Source of the DNA: Eudromia elegans
Taxonomy: Eukaryota; Chordata; Aves; Tinamiformes; Tinamidae
Assembly (NCBI GenBank): GCA_003342815.1
Contig: PTEX01000196.1
Location: 1,040,217 to 1,104,216 of the forward strand
Direction of reading: 5' to 3'
Length of the DNA stretch: 64,000 bases
Shown piece by piece: positions 34,088 to 47,161 of the stretch (within the stretch, counting starts at the first letter, position 1; each line of letters opens with the position of its first letter). The position numbers and the translations under genes are program-made. The notes under the pieces were generated by a model. It saw only the letters and a list, made by a program, of their open reading frames with translations. It was not told the DNA's origin and searched no databases.

Positions 34088-36589
34088 CCAAAACAAAAAA
34101 CCCCACCCAATAGTAGGTGTCTTGCCTCTGTTATTTTTGATATTTTTGCCTACAACATAGACCAGAAATGCTAAAAAAACCACTAGAGCATCTTGTAGCA
34201 TTTCAGTTGAGAAGTATTAAAACAAGATCTTCAATCCACATTGGCTGAACCATAGCATGCTTTCAGTTCAGTTATAATCAAAAGGGCTAGAAAACACACT
34301 ACTGAGTAATAAAGTAATAAAGAAACACACATGCATACAGCCTGTGGTTGTTATTGATGAAATTGATGGTATAACAGCAATTGGATCTGAAGTACTTTGT
34401 GAAGGAAATTAACACATGATGTTTAAGTGTTTTGTAAGGAACACGTTATCTCTGACGGTTCCTATCTGGAAATCACATAATCTTTCAAAATCTTTTTGAT
34501 GAATACAACCTTTTAGGATGTATAAAAGTAGCATTTCTAATTGACCGAAGCATATTCTCAGCTGTTCTCTTTATAGATATGGTAGAGAGATGCTCTGTAT
34601 TCATTCTGGAAGGAGAATATGACCACCATTTTAGCCCATACGATGATGGCATTCTCAGTGTGGTATTGCAGAAAAAGTCAGAGAATGAAGGAAGAAAAAT
34701 TTGGGCAAATGAGAAACTCATTTAAAAAAATCAAAACCCTTTCACAGTTAAGCTAATGTGAAGTTTAAAATTATGGTGATTATTTTTTCACTAATCAAAA
34801 CAAACTTTCCATCAAGAAGAAGAGTCAGTTTTGTATTGAACTTTATCTAGATTATAAGAAGTTTTAAGCCATGACCATCAAGTAAATAAATTTATGTACT
34901 GAAAACAGATTACATTCAATATAAGTTTAAACCTTTCCCACTCACTTTTTAAGATGAAATACTTTCAATAATAGCTAAATATGGAGTAAAAGTAGGAACC
35001 AATAAGTTTCAAATTTATGGATAGTATTTTCTTTCTTCATGCATGAAAATTTGAGATGAGTCTGGCTTTAAGCTAAGTAGTTTACTTCCCTCACTGCCTC
35101 CAGGAGTTTTTACTATGACATTGTATTTTATTTCATAATATAAAACAAAGGCAACTCATCCATTTGTAATCCCATATTCCTTTCCCATCTAGTAGACACT
35201 ACCACTAGTAGAACACCTCTGCTAGTTAATCTTTTTTTCCCCACTAATAAATCTCCCCATAGAATCTTTCCAAGTCTCATTGATGTTGCACCATAATTAA
35301 ATTATATAAATTATATTGCATATTTCAGATTTTTTTTCTTTTTGCAAGGAATATTCAGTATTCTAAGGAACAAAAAGAAATTCCATTCCCTAAGAAACAC
35401 TCTGACTTAACACTGACTTCAAAAGACCTATCTGAAAAAAGCACTGGAAATTTAAAGATAAATGATAAGACAACACATCTATGGACTGTTACTTGCAGCG
35501 TTCTCTATTTCAACTATATCAATTGCCAGTTTTTCCAGTGTCCTTAAAACATTCATGTTCTAAGAAGACAAAAGCAGTCGCCAAAGTCAGATGCATAATC
35601 CTGTGACTTGGAGATTTTTCTTAGTAACGTCCTGTGAAATAGTCTGTAAGGAAACAGACTCTACAGAGACTGTTTTCATCCAAAAACACATTATTTGGCT
35701 GTAGACCATCACCAGCACAGATGCCTTTGCTTTGAGGAAGATTTCCAAATGGTTCTTTTCTCCTAGAGAGTCCTAAAGCAATGCCTACTAGCTGGAGTTT
35801 GCTGTAGGAGTATATGTTTCTACTTCTGGAAATAAGCTGAAAAGCTTGCTGCTTATTCTTAGTTGCTTGACTCCATCAAAGTGGAGACCAGGTTGTGCTC
35901 TGACAGCACTCAAGGAAACAAGGTTGCAGTTCTAACTCTGTCCCTCTGAACAGAAAGACCCTTCTCAAAGATTTTGTTCTTTATTGTGTATTTTACTTTA
36001 TTGCGTCAAGTAGTCCCACAGTCCAGGCTTCTGGATGAAGAGGGATGAAAGTAAAAAAAAACAGGTAGTCTAAGAAATAACATAGCTCCAAGCAACTACT
36101 TCCAGCACCTTTAGCAAAACTCAGAGTTACAGCTTTCCCTTTGCCATAGAGACTGTAGGAAGGCTCCCTGTCAGGAGAAGCAGCAAGTAATGTACTAGAT
36201 AGGTCCACACCCTTTTTTTCCTGACAACTCTTCCGTAACCTTTCAGCTTTCAATGTCCCTTTAACAGTAGCAAATTGCTATTAGTTGAGTGTGCACAGGA
36301 CACCTACAAATGTCTTTGTAGGGGAAGAGGACATGCGGACTTTCCTTCTGCCATAGTCTCTGCAAGACATAGTCACAGCCAGGATCATGTTCACCTCATA
36401 CATTCACCTCAAAAAGAATAGTCCTCCCAAGATGCAGCTCCTTTTAAGTATTCCATCAGTGTGTGCTAGAAAGTGATCGGATACTTGCACTCACTGCTGA
36501 TTGTTTCTTTGAGAAGGGCTTCCAGGACACTTAGTGTACACATCTGGCATTACTTTCAGGTGTGCTGAGCTCACCAAGCTGCTAAAGGA

Positions 36590-37383
36590 TGCCTCACATG
36601 CTAGTTGGGGATGGTTGTGATACATCCACCACAACAGGATTCTGTGAATCAATGTACCTGACTCCAGTGCTCTTCAGTTTAGCTAGGCCCAGCCTTGCTC
36701 CATGACAGAAATACCTGCCACGATTCATCAGCATCTTCCACAGGGCAGATCTCCTTTCTTTCCTAATTGCTAGAGAAACCAGGACCCCAAAATAGCTCAC
36801 AGGCCCCATCTCTCAAATGCACATCAATCACTGCTGAAGCTTGGAGTATGATGGGAACAAACTGCTGTGTTTGTATTGCAGATTACTCTGACATCAAACT
36901 TCTCTCATCCCTTTGCTCTTTGGACTCTCTCAATCACTCTCCATGGTACTGCTCAGCCAAGGTTTCAGCCTCAACATCTTCATCCATGGTCCCAACAGTC
37001 GATCTCATGAAGTTCATGTAATGTGTACCATAAGGTTACCTACAAAGTCAGCGGCTCCTGCTTCTCCTGCTGCTGCCCTCTTGAGATGGCACTGGGCGTA
37101 GACTGAGCTAAGAGTACATCTGCCTCATCCTTTCTGGATCCCGGGCATCCTTCCAGCAAGGACTCACGGCAGATGCAGATGTATCTCTGTTGCTCACACA
37201 CCACATGCTATTGCAAGACCCTCCTTCCTTGTCTGTCATGCCAATTTGTCTAGCATTTCCAATGCATCCAAGGAGAGTACCATGGAAAATGGACAGAGAA
37301 AGGGAGGGACGCAGGGAGAGAGAGAGGGATAGAGGGAAGGCAGGTGGGAAGGAAGGCTCTTGCACTTCATCACTGATCTCTGG
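36590..37383. other. GC-richer block of unknown origin
   Basis: The composition changes to about balanced GC and there are no simple repeats until a GA-rich part (about 37305-37350). Open frames occur on both strands (36767-37021 plus; 36594-36809 and 37108-37437 minus), the longest about 109 codons, none with a domain I recognise. The minus-strand read includes MRSTVGTMDEDVEAETLAEQ, which looks protein-like but is interrupted by stops. It may be an old retrocopy, an LTR-element interior, or unique regulatory DNA. An A27 run follows immediately. Confidence 0.3.

Positions 37384-37410
<27 letters not shown>
37384..37410. repeat. A27 homopolymer
   Basis: An uninterrupted run of 27 A, preceded by a GA-rich segment. 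It could be a retroposed poly(A) tail on the plus strand, but no target-site duplication was found to support that. Confidence 0.9.
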
Positions 37411-37414
<4 letters not shown>

Positions 37415-37964
37415 GAGGAATCAGCCAGTGCTTTCAAAGGTTACTCCAGCCAGAGACAGCCCTTGACAGGACACCGTGAGCCAACGAGCACCATGTCAAA
37501 CCATGCTCTTCTCCCCTTGTAAGTCTTTTCTGCAGTGCTGTTCACTGTAGAATGCTCTAAATCTCTTTAGATTTTGCTAATTAATCTGTCAAACAACCTC
37601 CTTGCAAAAACACACACTGACTCAAGTATGAACTTTCTTGGGATCAAAGCAACATTCCAAATAGCTTGGACTAAAAGATGGGCTCTCAGACTGCAGCAGG
37701 GATTTAACAAGGACAACTGGTGCCAGGACACATCTGGGAGCGTGTGCTGAAGAGATGACTGGCCCAGTGGTACAAGAGGAGAGCAGCAAATGTCACTGTC
37801 CCTAGGGCATCAGTGAATTCTCTGTGGTGCTTGCATAGCTTGCATTCTGGATAATATAATTACCTCTTCATGTTTCCATTGGAAAGGGAAAAAAAAAAGC
37901 ACTCTCCAAAACTCCTCCCATAAGCAATATTTGAACCTGCACACTAGAACTCCACTCTGTTGCC

Positions 37965-38642
37965 TGCACAAGGAAACATGAACCAGAGTTCTGGCTGACA
38001 GCAAGTTACTCATGAGGTAGCAGTGTGCCCTTGTGATCAAGAAAGCCAATAGGAACCTGGCCTGCATTAGGAGGAGCGTTGCCAGCAGGTCAAAGGAGGT
38101 GACCCTGCTCCTCTACTCAGGTCTAGTGGGGCAGCAGCTGTAGTGTTGTGGGCAGTTCTGGACTTGCCAGAATAGGAGGGCTGTGGAATTTTTAGAGCGG
38201 ATCCAGTATATAGCAAAAAAAGATGATTAAAGGACTGCAGCATCTACCATATGAGGAAAGACTAAGTGAGCTTAGCTTGTTTAGCCTGCAGAAGAGAAGA
38301 CTGAAGAGGGTCTTGTCAATATATACAAATACCTGAGAGGAGAATGTAAAAGGATGGGACCAAACTCTTCTTGCCAGTGACAGGACAAGGGGTAAGGGGT
38401 ACAAACTGAAACACAGGAAGTTTTATCTTCATATGAGGAAGACCTTTTTTCCTGTGTGGGTGACAGAGCCCTGGAACAGGCTGCCCAGAGAGGCTGAGGA
38501 GTCTCCTTCTCTGGAGATCTTCAAAAACCTGCTTGGATGTGACTCTGTGCCACATGCGCGAGGTGCCCCTGCTTGTGCAAGGAGGTTGGCCTAGATGATA
38601 TCTAGAGGTCCCTTCCAACCTCAACCATTCTGTTATTCTGTG
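37965..38642 (+). mobile_element. CR1 LINE, 5'-truncated, older copy
   Basis: Plus-strand CR1 3' part. It begins near ACCAGAGTTCTGGCTGACAG and continues through GAGGTAGCAGTGTGCCCTTG, the segment equivalent to YCVQFWAPQYRRDVELLERV, TACAAATACCTGAGAGGAGA, GACAGGACAAGGGGTAAGGG, CCCTGGAACAGGCTGCCCAG, and the 3' UTR with AGGAGGTTGGCCTAGATGAT. It ends in ATTCTGTT/ATTCTGTG octamers near 38642. Many stops and frameshifts break the frame, and the octamer variant differs from the ATTCTATG of the other copies, so it is an older insertion or another subfamily. The first ten to twenty bases are uncertain. Confidence 0.88.
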
Positions 38643-41600
38643 AACCAATCCTGTTCTTCCATCAGTCCCTCCAGCAGATATACTTCTGCAGAGTTGATGA
38701 AACAGATTGTGTCACTTGATACAACAGACTGTGACTTTAATCTCATTTCTTTATGCAATCTGGACATTTTCTTCTTTTGTTTTCTCAAAGTAGCTACCAT
38801 CCCTCCTTAAATAAGCACAAATACCTATCATTCCTTTTACTGCTATGACTTTATCATAACAATGTCAATATTCATTTTAGCAGTGAAAATCAAGTTATGA
38901 GTAGTTAAAAAGAAGCTCATTTGAAGGCAGTTTTAAAAGAAGAGCTGGTTGCATCTAAAAAAAGTTTATTTTGAGGTCAAGTCCTTACACTTGTTATAAC
39001 CAGATTTTCAAAGTCCCTTAGGCACTTGTACAGCAGAAAGCATGGAGTGCAAGAATTCACTGTATTTCTTCCTTCTGTAGTTTCCTAAGAAATACATGTC
39101 CCTGGAGCTAGAAAGCAATAGCTAAGGTTGTGACACGTTCTGATTTTCTGAAAATCATGATGATGTGAAAGTCATAAAAGAAGTAAATTCTGAAATAAAA
39201 ACCAATAATCCCCATAAGTTCAGACACCAAGTGTCAAAATACTTCCTTTAAAACAAGTATTAATTCTGAAAGAAAAATATTTTAAGCAGTCTACAATTTA
39301 TGCATCATTCTACAACTTCAGCAGCCCCTGAACATAGCCTAGATACCTATAGAAGATTAATATGTTCTGTAGCTGAACATCAGGAAGAGCAAAATAATAC
39401 TGCTACCACACCACTCTTTTTCTCCACACAGAGGAGAATGTCCATTATTAAATTCTATTTCTCGCTCTGATTCCTGAGCTGTTTTCCATCTTCCTTGTAA
39501 CAGTTCTCAGAACAAGTCTAAAGTGTGTGCTGTGAATGGCCTTATCTACCTGCTTGTTTTTCTTACAGTGCCCATTAAACTAAACCAAACCAAACCATAT
39601 ATAAATTTTCTATTAAGGCATTCAGTATCCTTGGTCATTCATTTCTATCAGAGTCACAATTTCACAGTCAAAGATTTTTTCAGGAAGTTCTATAGAAATT
39701 GAATATGACTCAGGAAAAAAAGTTGAAAAAATAGCTAATACTATTAGCAATCAGCAAACACTAACAGCACATTTTTAATTCTTATATTATTTAACATTTT
39801 AAAAAGAAGTATGTTTTGAAAAAAAGTGAATTTTTTTTTAAAGCCTACTGAAATCATGAGCTAAAATGAAAATTGAGTATATTGTTCTATTCTCACTACT
39901 TACTGACTTTACAGAAGTTTTCTACCAAGAATTGTGAATATTAGTTTAAGGCAATCAGAACAACTCAGCTAGGACCAGCTAAGATCAGCTTTACTCAGAT
40001 CAACTCAGACAAGAGGCAACTTTCTAGGCTAAGGTTTGATCCTATTATAAGGCAAAAGAAGAATTCCTGAAGCTTAGTAGAGGGTAGGTCTGGGACTTTA
40101 TACAAATCTTTACTATTTGACTAATTGAAAATGACTTTGTTCTGCAAGACCATGTGAGATGGAAACAACAACAACAACAACAACAACAAAACAGTTTAGG
40201 TAGCATGTGCTGACTATTGGCTGGATTGCTTGGCCTTTGCACAACTACAGATATTTTACTTAATCAATACAGCCTCTATTTCCATAGCATCCAAGAACTT
40301 CACAGACTTCATTTATATTTGTATCTTCCACTGACGTAGAAGATGTAATTTTTCTCATTTCACAAGTGAAAAATAAAGGCAAAGTAGTTTAAAAATCAGA
40401 CCTTAAAGGTGTTTAATCCACTACAAAGAAAATAGTGTTAGAGGTCTCTCCTGAAAAGTTCATATTTTTGTTAGGAATCTAGAAACATTCTCAGCTCTGT
40501 ACTTTTTCATCTTTTCTTTTCTTTCTGAAAAGCAACACAATACACTGGCTACTGCAACTTTTTTTTTCTGATAAATGAATATGGAAGAATAATCATTAGT
40601 GTTTGGTTATTTAAACCAGAACAGCATATGCTTTTTGCCATAAAACAACACGAGCACTGTGCTTTTTATGTCCTAGCCTTTAATGAGCACTGGTAGTTAA
40701 AACTGTAAATAAATTATGGACTTATCAACAGAGCAGACACTAATCAATTAATCATTGTTTTTTGGTTTCCATAAGTGCTCCAAAGAAATCAATTTTATGA
40801 GATATTTATCACTTGACGGTCAACACGGACTCCGCAGGATTCAAACTAATTGTTGTACTATTTGTCATAACAAGATAATGCAGTTCAACTTAAAGTAATA
40901 AGAGAAAATTAACATTCAGCATGGTTTTTGTCCAGGGTTAGTTCATGTTTAAGTTGAAAATCTTGCAGACTGGCAGTAGACAGGGCAGGTTGGGCAATAG
41001 TAATTAAAAAAGAAAAAAAGTATTGCAGGTCAAATTCATCCCTGAAAAGAATACTTTTAAGAAATCGAAAGTTAGAGTTAACTGACTTATTTTACATGCA
41101 CAGAGAAAGTGTAGTGTTCGATGTGGCCTGACTGGATTTTAGGAGCAACTTTCCATTAACAGCTTAAAGTTCAAGACATCCATCTAAAATAGACAGTCAC
41201 GGGCTCTCCAGGAAGTACAGTGACAAATTTGCACAGTTTAGATTTCTGTCCATCTACCCTTGCAGGAACAGGAGTGTCTTCATATTCCATTGACAGTGGT
41301 GAAAACATCGTACCAGAAAGACAGCATATCTTGCCTCCTGCTTGGCACATGCCCTCCTCCTTCCTATCTCTCTTGCTATTTAGCATAAGCTATATTTGCA
41401 ACAGGAGCCTACTTCAGTCCAACAGCTACCTGAACAGCTTTTTTCTACTGAGTTTCTACTTTATTCTTGACAATACTGTGGAAGTAGAACAGGAAATGTA
41501 AGGGTTGAAAGAGGAAAGCACAGTACTTGCCTCAAGTACTTAAAATCTGCAATTGAAATATCTTTTCGTTTCTTCCCACACCTCTGTTACACATTCTGAA

Positions 41601-41790
41601 AGTTATCTGCAGTTCTTGGAAAGATGTCCTTTCAAATGTATATCAAAAACAAAGCAATCCAAAAAATCCATGCATTTTCTTCACTTGTTTGCAGATCAGC
41701 CAATTTCTACACCTAGGTTAGAGTATAAATTTTCATAATGAAAAAACATAGAGCCTCTTCCCCCTCCATGTTTTCCAGTATGCTCCAATT
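38643..41790. other. Unique AT-rich non-coding sequence
   Basis: No gene recognised. It holds a (CAA)n microsatellite at 40163-40190. The segment 40660-40960 is low in repeats and contains CpG-bearing sequence (CTTGACGGTCAACACGGAC) in an AT-rich setting, a pattern sometimes seen in conserved elements. Confidence 0.6.
40163..40190. repeat. (CAA)n microsatellite
   Basis: About eight uninterrupted CAA units. On the minus strand it gives a Cys run in one chance open frame. Confidence 0.92.
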
Positions 41791-41794
41791 GAAG

Positions 41795-42010
41795 AATCAC
41801 AGAATTGCTGAGGTTGAAAACGATTCCTAGAGAGCCACTACTCCGAGTCTGCTGCTCATAGCAAAGTCAAGATCTTGTCCAAGGTTCTAAGCACAATGTC
41901 CAAGAATATCTACAAGGATGGAGTCCTCCCAACTTCTCTGGACAACCTCCTCCAATGCAGGACAGCCTTCACAGTAAACAAACAAACAAACAAACAAACA
42001 AACAAACCAA
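41795..42010 (-). mobile_element. Old CR1 fragment, minus strand, with an expanded (CAAA)n
   Basis: Read on the plus strand it begins AATCACAGAATTGCTGAGG (the reverse of the CR1 octamer end and 3' UTR) and continues CTTGTCCAAGG, AGGATGGAGTCCTCCCAACT, TCTCTGGACAACCTCCTCCA, TTCACAGTAAA. These parallel the reversed CR1 ORF2 end (GGATGGAGACTCC... CTCTGGGCA... CCTCACAGTAA). Indels are many, so it belongs to an old subfamily. Where the parent CR1 normally has an AAAGAA-type run, a (CAAA)n array has expanded. Confidence 0.6.
41976..42007. repeat. (CAAA)n microsatellite
   Basis: About eight CAAA units, lying inside the old minus-strand CR1 fragment and probably grown from its A-rich stretch. Confidence 0.92.
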
Positions 42011-44250
42011 CCACACAACAACATCCTGCAGATGCAGTCCCACAAATTCTGAGGAGAAACACCTCTTCCCTGCCACCTTTAACAACTGAAGTGATAAATA
42101 GCAGGTCAACTCCTATAAGTCAGTGAATAATCACAGAAGTTAAGGGAGCTATACCAATTTAAACTAGCTGAAGAGTTGGCTGCAAGCCACATTCCAGCTA
42201 TGGAATGACTCCAGCCATTCCTTTTCCAGTCATCTTGTGGCTGGTCTGCTTACAGCTTCAGTAAACACTAGCATATTTGAAGGTGTATTTCTGTTGCCAC
42301 AAGTCTCAAATGACCTTTTAATGAAGGGCTGAACTGATTTTCAAGCCCATTTATGTTGTTAATTAAACTTCTATTTTCCTCTATTTCTATTTTTTGCCAC
42401 CAGCTCCATGTCTTCATATTCCTGTTTTTTGGTACAGTCCCTGGAGTCGCAGCTTTGCTGCTTTTTGACAGTTACCTTTATGAGCACCTCTGAAATATCA
42501 CCTCCAGCATTAACTTTATTGGATTATTCTCGAAGCAGGAGTGACTCAGTTTCAGTAGCACCATTCTGATCTTCTCAGCCAGTGCCCTCAGGGCAGGCTT
42601 ATTTTAGTTTCCAAAATTAATAAAGTAGTACAAGTACAAGATCTTCTTTCTGCCTTCTAGTGGCTGCGCTAGCTGACTTGAGGAAGTCGCCAATAATTTG
42701 TTCCCGTGCTCTGCTCACTGCACCTGGTATGTCTACTTAGCTATATTCCTTCTTCATGCTCACAAACAGATGGGGCTCTGATATGTTTACTCTATAATCA
42801 GTGCTTTAACGGGAGGTTTTCCTCAATAAATCTCAACCTATGGACTGCCCCTGAACTGCTAGTGTCAGCTATTCATTGCAAAAGGGGAAATGCAGCTGTT
42901 CAGGCCAGTGGCACAGGGAGCAGGCACTTCCACTGAGGATTTTATGGCCCACTGAATAATTAATTATACAAGTGTATTGCAATGCTGTCTGTCATCACAA
43001 AATTATATCCTGGCACCCATGTACCAAATGTGTACAGGTAACAGCAGCAGCTAGGTCTTAAGATAAGCTCTGACATATTTTTTGCTTTAGGGAATAGAAA
43101 CTCCACCGAGGACAGGATTTCATTTCTTGCAATTTTAAGTCTATGTGACCTAAGTTACACTATGCCGTTTTCCTCTCTAGCAGATAAGCCTTGAATCCAA
43201 ATAAGGAGCGTGGTGTTCCCTATGGGACAAAGAAGAGTACAAAGAACATTTTTCAGTAGTTGAGTTGTACTGATTTGCTGCTCCAAATGGCCCAGGCAAA
43301 GAAAAAAGGCGATTCTCCAATTTAGAAGGCAGTTTAAATTATAAACACTGTATGCATTCTAAAAGGTTGAAAGTATTTAAGAAATAATTTTATTTCTTCA
43401 GTTTCAATGTTCATTATACAACCCTTCTTCAAAAGGGGCAGTGTTAAAGCCAAATTCTAGGTATGTCATTCACTTTAAAGAATATCAGAAAGCCTGCTTA
43501 CATATTCAGGCGCTAATTAACATGGAAGTAGCAGGTAAATCCTGTCCTAAACAGGCAAAAAGAGAAAAAGGGTCTTTGAAGAGTAATGTAATAAATGGAA
43601 AGTTTTATACAGTTGAAATTCTCAGTTGTCTATAAGCTGGCTGGTCACTCACAGCTCTCATACACAGGCTCCTGTGTATAATCTGTAAAAAAATCCAGCT
43701 GTTAAGTTTCATTGAAAGATAGTGGGAGAGATGTGAAAACAGTAAAAAGAGTGAAAGATGAATATTTTCAAAGGCTCTGGGCAATTCCGATCCTCACAGG
43801 CTTTATCAGAAGTGATCAGTGCTCAAACCATGAAAAATATATTCAGCTCATTTAATTTTCAGCTCATTTGGTTTTCCAAGTAGCAGCTGCTTTAGATATT
43901 ACAAGAATCGGAAAGAAGGGGCAGAAGTAACCTACAGAATGGACTGTCTATTCAACTGTTTTGCACACTAGGATAACTGACATGTTGTACAACATTTCCT
44001 TCCTTTCTTTGCTGTCACTATGGAATGAGTGTGGTGTATGATAGGAATATAGTTTCCATAAGCAGAGCATGTTTGGGAAAATCAACCGCAGAGAACAGAG
44101 AAAGAAAACAATTAACCTCCTGCTTACAATGTCCAAATGGCAATTCTCTTGTTCAAATGCATGAGTGATAAAGATTCATTACTTTCCTTTTGTTTTCTAC
44201 AGATATTTTCATGTTTACTACATACAAATTACCAGTTTTGTATCAAACAT

Positions 44251-44275
44251 TGTACATACAAACCTTGTATGTACA
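44251..44275. repeat. Perfect inverted repeat, 11-bp stem, 3-base loop
   Basis: TGTACATACAA and TTGTATGTACA flank ACC. It could extrude as a cruciform or fold in RNA. Confidence 0.85.
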
Positions 44276-45716
44276 CCATGTTCTGCAAAGGATTTTTGGG
44301 ATGCAGTTTCTGCACAAATGAAAGAACTGGATGAGATCTAAGCAACAATTCCTTTTAAGATACACAGTCTTGATCAGTTAGTGCCTGGAATATTTAAAAA
44401 AATCCTTGCTCAACACATTAATATGTATAATTGCATAACAAACATTGTTACATTAGCTGCTTGATCTGTGCTTGGTGTGCTTGGTTTGCCCAATAGCCTC
44501 TGTTCCCAATACAGAGAAAAGAAACACCACAGCAATTTTGTATTATAGTACAGTATGGAAAAGTCAAACATCTAGATGTCACCAAATGTTTAATCTGTGC
44601 AATTGCAGCTTTGCTGCTGGGCTGATATATATGAAGGGAGCAGAAATTAGAGCAAAAATGTACACAGAATAGCATGCAGTAGTGGAAGTAGTGTTCTACA
44701 TCCTAATAACTAAATATTCACTGGAGAAAAAAGCATAAATACTGCTCCTGAAAAAAAAAAATTATTAAAACTGTAACTGAGAAGTAAACAGCCAAAGGCC
44801 AAAGCTGATAAAGGACTTCAGTCATATTTACAATGCAGCTATAAATGCATGAATGTCAATGCTACTCAAAGAAGTAGTTTAAAGCTAACTTATCTTTATA
44901 GTATATATATCCATCAGCACTTTACTGCCATCGCTTTTCCAACACAGCAACTTCTCTTCGGCATTCTCCAGTAGAGACACCGCTATATTACCCACCTGAG
45001 ATGGTAGTAGTGGAACAGAGGTCTCAATTTCTGCAGGAGCTACAAAACCTGTCTGTTTTTCTAATGATTCACCTGGGAAATGAGTCAGAACTAGCTTTGT
45101 GCTATCAAGGCCAATGATCCAATTTGTAGGCAGCCACTTGGTCAAGGTGAAAACTATGGAGTTATAGTCTCATAGGCTGAGAAGGGAATGGAAGAGCCTG
45201 GATACTTGAGATCACAGTTCTGAGTGCAGGTGTGATACAAGGCCTAGAAAAAAAAATGTAGCTCGGTGCAAAATTCAGGTCACAAATCAACAGTAGTTAT
45301 GGGGCTTAAGCTGTTAAGACTTTTTTTTTTTTCTCATTTGTGTAATAGAAAAGAGGCATAAGAACTAAACAGAAGCATTTGAATTAGCCTGTGTGGTTAG
45401 AGAGAGAGATCATAAATCAAGACATACATGGTGACTTCAGGTGTATGTTGACTTCAGGTGTTCTTGTAGAATGATTATCACTTGTATGAATGTTTTTGTC
45501 AAGTTTTGACAATGAAATATTAAATAACCATAAGTTTCTTTTACACAGTTGCAGTTCTTTTCTACAATACAATAAGGAACAGCTTATTAAAGTTAATATT
45601 TCAGAAAAAAAATGAAAAAAAAAAGAGTTTTTTTTCCAGGGATAAACAGGAACATTTGAGGATTTTTTTTTTAGTAGTTAGAACCTTGACATCTGCTACT
45701 CATCTATCTCCTGTCA

Positions 45717-45741
45717 AAATAAACAAACAAACAAACAAACC
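45717..45741. repeat. (AAAC)n microsatellite
   Basis: About five to six AAAC units. Confidence 0.9.
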
Positions 45742-47142
45742 AGGTAGTAAGCAAGATGAGGAAAAGCTATAGACTTTGCATTTTGTGAAATGATCCCCCA
45801 ATTTTAACACTCAGTGAATGTTAAATTTGCATGTTTGTTTCTGCTATTCAAAGACACTATATGTTCTATAAAGACTGTAATAATTTTCAAGTGACTTTAT
45901 AGAAAGATAAACCTAATAAGGGAAGAAATGCATTGCTCTTTTTAACTAATAAACAAACAAGAGCTGAAATTTCTGCCTAAATCCCATTTTAGACATCATT
46001 TTCCTCTATTGAATTTGTCTCTGACTTTTGATGCACTTTAGAAATTTAGAGATTTTTCCATGTTAGCAATCAGGCCATAAGACAAACACCTGCTATGTAA
46101 TGAGCGGAGGAATAGAGATTTAAATTTTTTTTTTTCCTTTGGTTTGTCATGGTCTAAAATCTAATGGAGATGAAATGCCTGAAATCCACAGGAAAGAGTC
46201 ATTGACATTCAGTGAAAACCAATGCTAAAGAGCAGAAATGACTGTTCCCACTTAAAGTCAGAAAGTCAGAGAGTTGTTCAGAATGATCCAGGAATCTGTA
46301 TTTCATATGCCATGTGTTCCTAAACACATATCCAGAATGTCTAAGCAAGATTTTGTTTTTGTTCTTGCGGTTCTACATACAATACAGCAAGAATTCAGAA
46401 TTATTTTAAATAAAAAAAAATTGCTTTAATTTTACTTAGTTAAACACATACTTTCCCTAAATATAATTTCAGTCACCACATTGCCATACATTGCTCTAAG
46501 ACACAAGTTACAAGAGTGGATAGAATGAAGAAAGGGTAATTTTGCAAAAAAACATAAGTGGAAAAGCCACAGCACTGACAGACCTTTTCCAGAGGAACAG
46601 GGCCTTTCAGATCTGCTTATAAGCATTTTCTGGTAAGTTCTTAAGTTATTCATTAGTACAACTATTTTTTAGAAATATACTTAAAATTAAAGCAGAAATT
46701 CCTATGTAATCCTTTTTCTTCAAGGCCTTGGCTCCTGTTACTTTAAAATAAAATAATACTAGACCTGCAAGTATCAAACTGTCATAATAAAGACTGATAG
46801 CAAAACTAGTGAAATATGCATTCTTCAAAAGTAAAGAATGCTCATAAATAAAGCTAGATAGCAAATCATGTCCAACCACAACAACACAAGGCAGATATTC
46901 TTTAAACATTTTTAAAGCATGCATTTCACATTGCCCAGAGACACCAGGAGAGTAAACAGGATGTTTAAATAACCTGGCAAAATATCGTGGTATTATCTTT
47001 ATCCTAGCCAGAGATGACTACTTTCATTACTCTTTCATTACAGTAATGACATAATTCTATTTTGCATTATTATAAGCCAGTGTTGCTTTATCAATTATTT
47101 TTATAGCTCCCGGAAGAGGCAGTATCCCTGTTTAATGCACTT

Positions 47143-47161
47143 AAAAAAAAAAAAAAAAAAA
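47143..47161. repeat. A19 homopolymer with A-rich continuation
   Basis: A run of 19 A, then C, then more A and CCCC/AAC-rich sequence to about 47200. Confidence 0.9.

Larger units (their letters stand above)
26461..36589. other. Long unique AT-rich non-coding sequence
   Basis: About 10 kb without recognisable genes, CR1 copies or LTRs. Homopolymer runs occur at 27837-27853 (A17) and 34067-34087 (A21), with T or A runs near 28888 and 33000. All open frames are under about 105 codons with no domain. Some low-complexity-free segments (for example 27480-27720) could be conserved non-coding DNA, but nothing in the sequence alone proves it. Confidence 0.6.

Noticed and set aside
37305..37410. A27 as the tail of a processed pseudogene
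   Set aside because: No parent gene could be recognised upstream, no target-site duplication was found, and CR1 machinery rarely makes poly(A)-tailed retrocopies in birds.
37108..37437. 109-codon minus-strand frame with Phe and Ser/Leu runs
   Set aside because: Much of it translates the A27 run and the GA-rich tract. The rest has no recognised domain.
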